Below, one piece after another: positions 15,965 through 23,877 of a DNA stretch of 23,877 bases. The position numbers and the translations under genes were made by a program. The stretch covers positions 1-23,877 of the forward strand of contig CAJMBB010000012.1 of assembly GCA_905211615.1 (NCBI GenBank), written 5' to 3'. How positions within the stretch are numbered: the stretch's first letter is position 1; the number at the start of each line of letters is the position of its first letter. The notes beneath the pieces were generated by a model. That model was not told the origin of the DNA. It was given only the letters and a program-made list of their open reading frames with translations, and did no database searches. Source of the stretch: an uncultured Collinsella sp. (GTDB taxonomy: Bacteria > Actinomycetota > Coriobacteriia > Coriobacteriales > Coriobacteriaceae).

Positions 15965-18900
15965 GACGACCACCTCGATCCGTATCGCGATGACGACGAG
16001 CATGCATCCACGTCGCGGCAAAACACAGCATCGAAGCACCAGCCAGATACGTCATAGTCAAACCAGCCCCGCCCGCCTCGGGAAGCGTGGTCGAGTACTT
16101 GTTGGTGAAGGTCGGCGGATCCTGAGAGCCATCACCATAGGTAACTACGGCGTTGAGCTGGTCCGTGCCATTAGTTACCGTAACCGTGACGTTGCGCGGG
16201 GTCGTGTCATAGGTGATGTGGTCTTTAACATGGCCGACAGCACCCTCAGGCTCGACCTCGGAGATGGTGTAAGTGTAGGTATCGGCCTTGTTGTAGTCGA
16301 CGTTAAAGGACACATTGCCCTCGGCGTCATTGGTCACCGTCTGGAGCACCTTGCCCTCGGCATCCTTGAGCTCGAACGAGAATTGTCCTTTCTTGAAGGT
16401 TCCGCCTGCAAGCACTTTCCTAGCCCGGATTGTTGCGGATCCCTTTAGACGATTGTCATAGACCCAAATCTCGTCCTTTTTGTCATCGCCTATGATCTCC
16501 GCGCCGCCGGCGATGGTCTTCGCCTTAGCTAGCGCAGTTTGATAATCCTCGTAGCTCGCGTTGCCCTTGAGCATGATCCACATAGGCTTGGCCTTGGCGT
16601 AGCCAACAGGCGCCCTGGTCTCCTCAAGCTGGTAGAGCACGCAGCTGTTCATCGCCTTGCTTTCTCTGCCAAACGAGATCTTGCCGCTGACGTCGGTGTT
16701 GGCGGTTTCAAACTCGGCCCTTGCCCCCTCGATACCTTTCGTTGCAACCTCATCCATCTTCACGCTATAGAGCGTAAACCTAGCATCCTTGAGCGTCGCA
16801 CCGACTTGTTGGGCGTCATACTTGGTCATCGTGATGCCGTAGCCGTTGCCACCTGCGCTGGCAGACGCATTTTTAATTTCCCATGTCTGCTTATCGGTCG
16901 CGGAGCCTTCCGTCACCCCCGTAAGCTTGGCGATATTGGAAAGAGGGACCTTATCGCCAGCGGTTCCGTTCGGGATGACCGCATACTCCACCTTAAGATA
17001 TTTCCTATCGGGCACGCTAAGCGTCAGCTTCGTACGCGAGGCAGATTCATCCTTGACTTGCTCCATCTTCGACGAATAGTCCTTATCAGTCAGCGGTGAC
17101 CAGGCACCATTCACCCACTCATAGACCTTAAGCATCGACGGGACCAGCGCGCACTTGGCATCCATGGTGTCGACCAGCTCGAGGACATCAGTGCCACTCT
17201 TAAGATCGACAGCTGACTCGTTGACCAGAATGGTGTACTTGATGCGATTGCTATTGTCGACCTGTTCGCCGGTCTTCTTGATGACGTTGTTCTTAATGGT
17301 GACAGTACCGCTGCCAGAGTCAAATTTCTTGCTTCCCGACTCAGCGCTGGCAGAATTGGTGAACTTCACCTCGTTCGCGGAGGTGTCGAGCTCACCACGC
17401 TTGACCGCCGTCTGATACGTAAGCTTGGCGTAACCAGCATACTGGCCAAGCTCTGTTGTGGGGATGGAGAAGGTGACGGCATTCGTCGAAGTGTCGGACT
17501 TCACCTGATCGCCTGTAAGATCCTTGCCGTTCGGAAAACCTTGCGGGAGCGTAGTTATTTCATCGCCACGTCCGTAATTGTTCGACACCGGAGGCGTGTG
17601 TGGGTTCTGATACAGCAGGTATTTGGCAGAACCAGGCACATAGCTCATGCCAGCGGGAAGGGTATCGACGATATTAAGCGGATTGCCGTTGAGCTTGGTC
17701 GCGCCGTAATAGTCCTCACCAACCGTAGAGGCGCGGTTCGCATAGACCGTCCAGTTGATAACCCAAGCGCCCTTTTCTTTCGAGTCGTCGATCTTTCCCC
17801 AGTCAAAGCTCTCATCCCATTTGGCGACAGCTTCCGAGGCGGCCTTTTCCACCGCGGGGCTAGGCGCCTCGTTGTCGACGACATAGGTGACTACATCGGT
17901 AAGGGAAGATTTCCAGTTTTGCACTCCAACAGCAGCGAAATTCGAATACCAACCCGGCAGAGCATCGGTCTTCGTTTTATAGGTAATCTCCGCATACCGC
18001 GACCGCTCAAGCGCGCTCTTAACTTTATCTTTGTTGGTATATATAGAGAGGTTGATGTTCTTTTTGCGGCCAACCGAAGAGGTATCGTACTTATACCAGA
18101 AATCCCAGTCTTGACCCCTTTCCAGCTTCTCATCTCCGATTATGATGGAGTAGCTTTCGGGAACAGGTCCGAGCGTCTGACTCAAAGCGCTCTGAAATGT
18201 GTCGTACACGGTAACGCTTTCCGGGTTGTACGCATTCACAATTGAGCGCAGGTCAACGACGAGTTTCCAGGTGGCCGTGCCGTCCGTAGCGGCAGTGCTC
18301 CAGTCCTCAAGGGTCTTGACCACAAAGGAGTTACCGACGAGTTGCGGCGTAAACGTATTACCGCTGTTGCCTGATACGCGGCCCTCGTGCTCAATCTTCG
18401 CCTCATTACTCACCGTTTCGTATGAATTCGTGTCCTTCATCTTGGTGTGATATTCGATGCGATAAGTGGCGTACTTGTCGGCAAGGTTGGCCTGAAACTG
18501 GTAGCTAAAGGAGTTCTTCAACGGGTCGATCACGCCGGTATCAAAAACCGAACTAGAATCGCCTTTATATACCGTGTAGCTCCCCTCATACATTTGCTTA
18601 TCGTCCAACTTATCGGTGAACACATAACCGCTCATATCGGCCTTGAGCTCGCCTTGGTTGAGCTTGACCGTCCACTTAATGTCAGACGGGTTGCCTGAGC
18701 CTTTGGACTTGTTGATCATGTCATAGCGAAATTCATTAGGCCAGGCCTCAGCCTTATGCTCGCCATCGCCGTTTGCGCCAGCCCAGTCCCAAGTTACCGT
18801 ATTTTTGGAAGCCTCCTGGGCGCTGATGAACTCCTTGTCTTTTGTGGAGATGTCGCTCTTCAGCTTGGTTTCATAGGTAATCGTATGGACACCCCGGGGG

Positions 18901-19703
18901 AGGCTGCCCAAGTTCTCGATGGTCGCGGTCTGGTCTTCGATTTTTAGCTGCGACCCAATCGTCTTGTTATCAAGCTTGAAGCTGCCTTCCACGAAGCTGA
19001 AGTTCTCGCCCAGCGTATCGGTGATCTTAACGTCCGTGGCATACGACTCGACAGTGAGTTTAACGGTCCAGGTCACCTTGGCCACACCGTCTGAACCCTG
19101 AGAGTAAACCCCCGTCTTCTCTCCCGTCACCTTGCCGTCCTTGGTGGGAATATCGATCGATCCCTTGCCAGGAAACTCGACAGACACGTTGCTGCCGGAT
19201 CCGGTGTCCTTATTTGAAAGATGAAACGAGAAGTTTGCCGCAACATGGATGTCCGCAGGGTTATTCGCAAGCCACGCCTTGTCAAACGTAAAGAAGACCT
19301 TATTGTCCTTGATCTTCCACGTGCCAGCCCTGGCAGAGGTAGCCTCCGGACCTTCCATAAGGTCGCCACCGTCGTTATCGTCAACGGCGATGGTATCGGG
19401 AAACTTATAGACGGCGACGTTACTGCCAGTCGACGGCGCCTTACCAGTCCTGAAATACGCTGAGAAAGCTCCATAGAGCTTCGAAGTAGACGTTACGGCA
19501 CCATTGAGCTCCTGAGTACGATACTCATCGGTATACAGCTTGACATCAACCGTCGCCGTATTCTCATCAATCACAATCGGCGTTGGTGTGCTCACATCCT
19601 CGGCGCGCACGGGGGCTGCGCCGTGAAACACTGCGGCGGTGAGGCTAATTAGAATGAAGGTCAGGGCCGCCATACCCAGCGACCGTGAGCGGTGTGCGTC
19701 CAT
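15957..19703 (-). CDS. Large pilus adhesin with LPEAG anchor
   Basis: This is a 1248-residue secreted surface protein, probably the tip or accessory pilin. Residues 1-~34 are a signal peptide ending near VRAED. Five similar Ig-like or isopeptide-type domains follow (about 207-300, 343-440, 475-610, 648-800, 820-940), each opening with a W/Y-x-V/I strand (WTVKL, WTVKL, WKLVV, WTVYA, YTILV) and then a V-x-DT/DK-L-like strand. A Cna-B domain (about 954-1085) has the E-box LYQLEETRAPVGY (1023-1035), and a Spy0128-type isopeptide pilin domain spans about 1088-1202. The end is LPEAG (1207-1211), a membrane helix and a basic tail, a sortase signal. The SD GGGGA is 6 nt before the ATG. It is followed by the major pilin with an 8-bp overlap. 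Its binding target is unknown. Confidence 0.92.
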   Translation of the reverse strand: MDAHRSRSLGMAALTFILISLTAAVFHGAAPVRAEDVSTPTPIVIDENTATVDVKLYTDEYRTQELNGAVTSTSKLYGAFSAYFRTGKAPSTGSNVAVYKFPDTIAVDDNDGGDLMEGPEATSARAGTWKIKDNKVFFTFDKAWLANNPADIHVAANFSFHLSNKDTGSGSNVSVEFPGKGSIDIPTKDGKVTGEKTGVYSQGSDGVAKVTWTVKLTVESYATDVKITDTLGENFSFVEGSFKLDNKTIGSQLKIEDQTATIENLGSLPRGVHTITYETKLKSDISTKDKEFISAQEASKNTVTWDWAGANGDGEHKAEAWPNEFRYDMINKSKGSGNPSDIKWTVKLNQGELKADMSGYVFTDKLDDKQMYEGSYTVYKGDSSSVFDTGVIDPLKNSFSYQFQANLADKYATYRIEYHTKMKDTNSYETVSNEAKIEHEGRVSGNSGNTFTPQLVGNSFVVKTLEDWSTAATDGTATWKLVVDLRSIVNAYNPESVTVYDTFQSALSQTLGPVPESYSIIIGDEKLERGQDWDFWYKYDTSSVGRKKNINLSIYTNKDKVKSALERSRYAEITYKTKTDALPGWYSNFAAVGVQNWKSSLTDVVTYVVDNEAPSPAVEKAASEAVAKWDESFDWGKIDDSKEKGAWVINWTVYANRASTVGEDYYGATKLNGNPLNIVDTLPAGMSYVPGSAKYLLYQNPHTPPVSNNYGRGDEITTLPQGFPNGKDLTGDQVKSDTSTNAVTFSIPTTELGQYAGYAKLTYQTAVKRGELDTSANEVKFTNSASAESGSKKFDSGSGTVTIKNNVIKKTGEQVDNSNRIKYTILVNESAVDLKSGTDVLELVDTMDAKCALVPSMLKVYEWVNGAWSPLTDKDYSSKMEQVKDESASRTKLTLSVPDRKYLKVEYAVIPNGTAGDKVPLSNIAKLTGVTEGSATDKQTWEIKNASASAGGNGYGITMTKYDAQQVGATLKDARFTLYSVKMDEVATKGIEGARAEFETANTDVSGKISFGRESKAMNSCVLYQLEETRAPVGYAKAKPMWIMLKGNASYEDYQTALAKAKTIAGGAEIIGDDKKDEIWVYDNRLKGSATIRARKVLAGGTFKKGQFSFELKDAEGKVLQTVTNDAEGNVSFNVDYNKADTYTYTISEVEPEGAVGHVKDHITYDTTPRNVTVTVTNGTDQLNAVVTYGDGSQDPPTFTNKYSTTLPEAGGAGLTMTYLAGASMLCFAATWMHARRHRDTDRGGRRE

Positions 19704-20065
19704 AGTTGTCCCCTAATTCCTACAACACAGTGTGGAATACGGCGAATCGTCGGATCGAACACAAGCCCCAACATCAACGAGAACCTACCTAGCGCATTGC
19801 AAGAACCAATTGGGGAGCACCTTCTAAGACGGTCCGTCTATGCCACAATGCATAAAATATAATATAGATACCAATCATGTAAACCGCAGGTCAAGAGGTC
19901 TTTTAATTTAATACCAGTTGATATTTACCTGTTAACAGTCTTGTATCATACCGGCTATATTTAGTGGAATTATGTATATGTTTAAACAACTTAACTTTGG
20001 CCAGAAAGCCGATCGGAGGGGATAGCCGCCCCCGTTGTGATGCAACCAAACCTGCCCCCTGCACC
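19704..20065. other. AT-rich intergenic region between the pilus locus and typA
   Basis: Together with the terminator after it, this gap is over 400 bp and contains no supported gene. It is clearly AT-richer than the flanks (especially 19850-19980). It holds the probable pilus promoter and a leader of about 150 nt. One plus-strand open frame from 19964 runs into typA antisense and has no SD. No phase-switching inverted repeat pair was seen here. Confidence 0.5.
19856..19883 (-). promoter_or_regulatory. Probable pilus operon promoter
   Basis: On the minus strand TTTACA (19878-19883, five of six bases of TTGACA) and TATATT (19856-19861) are 16 nt apart within a strongly AT-rich patch. An alternative pair is TTGACC (19889-19894) with TATCTA 18 nt further on. 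Either gives a leader of about 150-170 nt before the adhesin gene. Confidence 0.4.
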
Positions 20066-20100
20066 AAAAAGGGCGCCGACCATTGCGGTCGACGCCCTTT
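20066..20100 (-). terminator. Intrinsic terminator after typA
   Basis: AAAGGGCG (20068-20075) pairs with 20093-20100, and CGACC with GGTCG extends the stem to 13 of 14 pairs with a 5-nt loop. The minus strand continues with TTTTT. It is 27 nt after the typA stop codon. Confidence 0.9.
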
Positions 20101-20127
20101 CTTATTGGCGGTTATAAGCCCCAGCGC

Positions 20128-21966
<1,839 letters not shown>

Positions 21967-22013
21967 GTAGTTCCCCTATCTTCTATCTATATACAACCGG
22001 CACGCGTATGCGG

Positions 22014-22041
22014 CCCGCCCAGCGATACAACGCTCAGCGGG
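22014..22041 (-). promoter_or_regulatory. Hairpin upstream of typA
   Basis: CCCGCCCAGCG (22014-22024) pairs with 22031-22041 at 10 of 11 positions (one G-T pair, one mismatch), with a 6-nt loop. It sits 42 bp after the stop of the upstream gene and 48 bp before typA. No T tract follows on the minus strand, so it may be a leader structure or a weak terminator. The gap otherwise holds AT-rich bases that may be the typA promoter. Confidence 0.35.
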
Positions 22042-22083
22042 AATATTGAGCCTTTTACCGAAAACTCGTTTATTTTAGCGATT

Positions 22084-22533
22084 TTAGATGAGAGGGGTTT
22101 CCTCACCTGCAGGTTCAGGGTCGCTCCACATAAAACCATCGCCGGCGCCCATGCCCTCATACAGCACATATGCCGAAAAACCGCTCTCGAGCGTAGTCTC
22201 AAAGAAGCTCACGAGCAGAGCATCGTGATAGCCGCCGTCAATCTCGACGCAGCCGGTGTAGCCGATGGCATAGCGAGCGATACGGCCCAGGCCCTCGTCC
22301 TTAAGACCCATCTTGTGCTCGGAGATAAAGTTGGTGGCCGCCTCGAGGCACGCCTCTTCGCCGTCCTCATCGAGCGCCGCCAGATAACGGTTGGAAGCGG
22401 CGTCCTCAATTGCCACGACCACGCCAGGGTTTTCACCGGCGGCAAGGTCGTCCAAGAACGCGCCGATCAGATCGCACACCATGGCGTCGAGCTCGGCGGA
22501 GACGTTACCGGCGTCCTGCATATCCTGTGCCAT
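22084..22533 (-). CDS. Small acidic protein of unknown function
   Basis: This encodes 149 residues that I do not recognise. It is strongly acidic, with no membrane segment or signal peptide, so it is probably cytoplasmic. Features include an N-terminal helix-rich part (about 1-75) and a C-terminal half of alternating hydrophobic strands: GYTGCVEIDGGYHDALLVSFFE, then SGFSAYVLYEGMG. The ATG at 22533 has GAAGG 7 nt upstream, which supports translation. It follows the small membrane protein gene by 30 bp and is likely co-transcribed with it and the bifunctional-nuclease gene. Confidence 0.75.
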   Translation of the reverse strand: MAQDMQDAGNVSAELDAMVCDLIGAFLDDLAAGENPGVVVAIEDAASNRYLAALDEDGEEACLEAATNFISEHKMGLKDEGLGRIARYAIGYTGCVEIDGGYHDALLVSFFETTLESGFSAYVLYEGMGAGDGFMWSDPEPAGEETPLI

Positions 22534-22563
22534 CTTTAGACCTTCCCATCGAGTCTGGCGTCG

Positions 22564-22953
22564 TTACAGTTCTTGTGCCTCAGCAGCGATCTTAGCGGCA
22601 GCGTCGCGGGCGCGCATCATATCCATCGCGCGCTTGTCGAATACCTTGATCTGACTGGTCAGCATTACCGCATCGACCACGCCCCAGATCACCAGGCCCG
22701 TAGAGATCGAAAACCCAAGCGCACCAACTGTACCACGAAGGCGCGAGCAGATTGCCGCAACAAGGGCGGAGATGACAACCATCTTGATAAACGAGCCGCG
22801 GCGTTCGCGAAGCGTGCGGGCCTGCGTCACATAGGCAATGCGAGCCGCCTCGGATGCCTCCGAGCGCATCTGGGCCTCGCGGGCGATTGCAGCCGCTTCA
22901 GCCGACATCCCGCCGGCCATCAGCGAACGCTCCGCAACCTGGACGCCCCGCAT
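22564..22953 (-). CDS. Small two-helix membrane protein of unknown function
   Basis: This encodes 129 residues. Residues 1-~50 are Ala/Glu/Arg-rich and probably helical. Two membrane segments (about 53-72 and 76-101) follow, then an amphipathic Ala/Arg-rich C-terminus. The ATG at 22953 touches the stop codon of the upstream gene (TAAATG), which points to translational coupling; it has no good SD of its own. Later ATGs (codons 12 and 16) are possible starts, the first with a GGAGC at about 8 nt. The family is not recognised. Confidence 0.7.
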   Translation of the reverse strand: MRGVQVAERSLMAGGMSAEAAAIAREAQMRSEASEAARIAYVTQARTLRERRGSFIKMVVISALVAAICSRLRGTVGALGFSISTGLVIWGVVDAVMLTSQIKVFDKRAMDMMRARDAAAKIAAEAQEL

Positions 22954-23454
22954 TTAGAAGTCATCGGGGGAGAGCGTATGGACGAACTCGTCGAACTTCT
23001 CGAACTCCTGCTCGTCGTCGACTTCCTCGGCGTGGGTAGAAACAGTGCCCAGGCGATTCATGATGTCGTCCTCCACAAACATGGGGGCATTGCTGCGCAC
23101 GGCAAGGGCAATGGCATCACTGGGACGGGCGTCGATCTTGCGCTCGTCACCATCGGCCAGTACGACGATCGTCGCGTAGAACACCGGCGGCTCGGCGCGA
23201 ACGATCTCGATGCGCTCGAGCTTGGCGCCCAGGGCGCCAACAGTATCGAGCAACAGGTCATGGGTAATCGGGCGCTCGGCGCGGCCGCTATCGATGCCAC
23301 GGCTAATGGCAGCAGCTTCAAACGAACCAGTCTGAATGGAAAGGGAGCGCAGCGGCGCGGGCGAGTCCGATTTGCTGCTGCGCTCACGAAGCACGATAAG
23401 CGATGGCACGGGACCGGCGGCCATGACGATGGTCTCTATGTCGACACGAACCAT
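22954..23454 (-). CDS. Bifunctional nuclease domain (DUF151) protein
   Basis: This encodes 166 residues from the ATG at 23454, which has GGAGG 6 nt upstream; the open frame continues 16 codons up but without an SD. The core matches the BFN/DUF151 family: LSIQTGSFEAAAISRG, RPITHDLLLDTVGALGAKLERIEI, PPVFYATIVV, and the hallmark IDARPSDAIALAVRSNAPMF. Plant and mycobacterial relatives have been reported to have nuclease activity or to act in stress responses; whether this one does is unknown. A ~25-residue acidic tail (EEVDDEQEFEKFDEF) follows the domain. It leads a three-gene run with the small membrane protein and the acidic protein. Confidence 0.92.
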   Translation of the reverse strand: MVRVDIETIVMAAGPVPSLIVLRERSSKSDSPAPLRSLSIQTGSFEAAAISRGIDSGRAERPITHDLLLDTVGALGAKLERIEIVRAEPPVFYATIVVLADGDERKIDARPSDAIALAVRSNAPMFVEDDIMNRLGTVSTHAEEVDDEQEFEKFDEFVHTLSPDDF

Positions 23455-23568
23455 GGAACACCTCCGGTACGTAGCGGTTAACACGCGGCAGCTCCGCCGC
23501 ATTGAATAGCTATACTACCCAAACTTTCGCACAGCACACAAAACCAAAATGAGATTTATCGCAGACAA

Positions 23569-23599
23569 GAAAAAAGCCCCGAGGCAACGCCCCAGGGCT
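23569..23599 (-). terminator. Intrinsic terminator after tRNA-Ile
   Basis: On the minus strand a 10-bp stem GCCCTGGGGC / GCCTCGGGGC (two G-T pairs, 3-nt loop) is followed by six T residues. It begins 15 nt after the tRNA's CCA end. Confidence 0.9.
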
Positions 23600-23613
23600 C
23601 TTCACAGTTTTGA

Positions 23614-23690
23614 TGGTGGACCTGACAAGATTCGAACTTGTGACCTCCCGGTTATCAGCCGGACGCTCTAACCAACTGAGCTACAGGTCC
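23614..23690 (-). tRNA. tRNA-Ile (anticodon GAT)
   Basis: This 77-nt tRNA has acceptor arms GGACCTG and CAGGTCC, an A discriminator and an encoded CCA (23614-23616 on the complement). The anticodon loop CTGATAA gives GAT, which reads AUC/AUU. D-arm AGCTCAGTTGGTTAGAGC and T-arm GTTCGAATC are canonical. It stands alone rather than inside an rRNA spacer, as far as the window shows. Confidence 0.97.
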
Positions 23691-23704
23691 ATCGCGCAAG
23701 GGAT

Positions 23705-23734
23705 ATATTAGACGAGTCGTTACGCGCACGTCAA
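23705..23734 (-). promoter_or_regulatory. tRNA-Ile promoter
   Basis: On the minus strand TTGACG (23729-23734, five of six consensus bases) and TAATAT (23705-23710) are 18 nt apart, and the tRNA starts 14 nt downstream of the -10 box. Confidence 0.6.
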
Positions 23735-23783
23735 CAACTTTTTTGAAAATCTTTGGGAGGGGTTCGCCCCGGCCGCATGGCGG

Positions 23784-23877
23784 CACATGAAGTCGCCTGC
23801 TCGGACAGTCCTGGCTCGCACGGAGAGCACATTAAGTGCTCTCCGGCTCGTGCGGAACTCACGATCGACTTCATGTG
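23784..23877. repeat. Large imperfect inverted repeat at the window end
   Basis: CACATGAAGTCG (23784-23795) is exactly complementary to CGACTTCATGTG (23866-23877). Inside, GGAGAGCAC (23822-23830) pairs with 23836-23844 around ATTAA, and CGCAC/GTGCG extends that hairpin across a GGCTC bulge. The arms reach the last base, so the true element may be longer. No convincing gene overlaps it. Confidence 0.6.

Noticed and set aside
14969..16057. 362-codon plus-strand open frame opposite the major pilin
   Set aside because: It is an Arg/Gly/His-rich antisense frame of the GC-rich pilin core; the minus-strand frame carries a pilin motif, an E-box and a sortase signal.

Overview
The window looks like a piece of a high-GC Gram-positive chromosome, most likely a gut Coriobacteriia genome close to Collinsella. 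This is inferred from the gene set and the protein sequences, not from a database match. The supporting signs are the C+ type S18, SSB and RplI proteins, sortase-anchored pilins with LPXAG/LPXTG-like motifs, the DUF559-type nuclease-fold protein, GC-rich codon use and strong Shine-Dalgarno (SD) sites. Most genes lie on the minus strand; a plus-strand island spans about 10.25-14.2 kb.

Region 1 (1-7.9 kb, minus strand) is housekeeping. Transcribed right to left, it holds dnaB (replicative helicase), purA and purD (purine synthesis), a Nudix ADP-ribose-pyrophosphatase-like hydrolase, an ABC exporter half-transporter, and a one-pass membrane protein of unknown function that ends in a clear intrinsic terminator. 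Region 2 (8.0-9.9 kb, minus) is the classic rpsF-ssb-rpsR-rplI operon, with a recognisable promoter, a leader hairpin and a strong terminator.

Region 3 (10.25-12.05 kb) is the accessory-looking part. Two tRNA-Ser genes (GGA and CGA) each have their own terminator. They are followed by a 148-bp structured element that carries an inverted 25-bp copy of the tRNA-Ser(CGA) 3' end. Next comes a DUF559/PD-(D/E)XK-type protein gene bracketed by two 53-bp palindromic elements in opposite orientation (49/53 identical). This cassette is the best candidate for something undescribed. Plus-strand genes for a TRIC/UPF0126 channel and a membrane-anchored polymer-forming (bactofilin-like) protein follow, and then tandem REP-like hairpins.

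Region 4 (14.3-19.7 kb, minus) is a two-gene pilus locus: a 1248-residue adhesin ending in LPEAG, overlapped by a FimA/SpaA-type major pilin ending in MPSTG. No sortase gene lies in the window. The major pilin has a very GC-rich core (up to about 80 % in single 60-base lines) between segments of about 53-63 %, and parts of the adhesin gene fall to about 42 %, so the locus is compositionally mosaic.

Region 5 (20.1-23.9 kb, minus) holds typA/bipA, two small genes of unknown function, a bifunctional-nuclease-domain (DUF151) gene, tRNA-Ile(GAT) with promoter and terminator, and a large imperfect inverted repeat at the window edge. No CRISPR array, recognisable transposase or integrase, or rRNA gene was seen.
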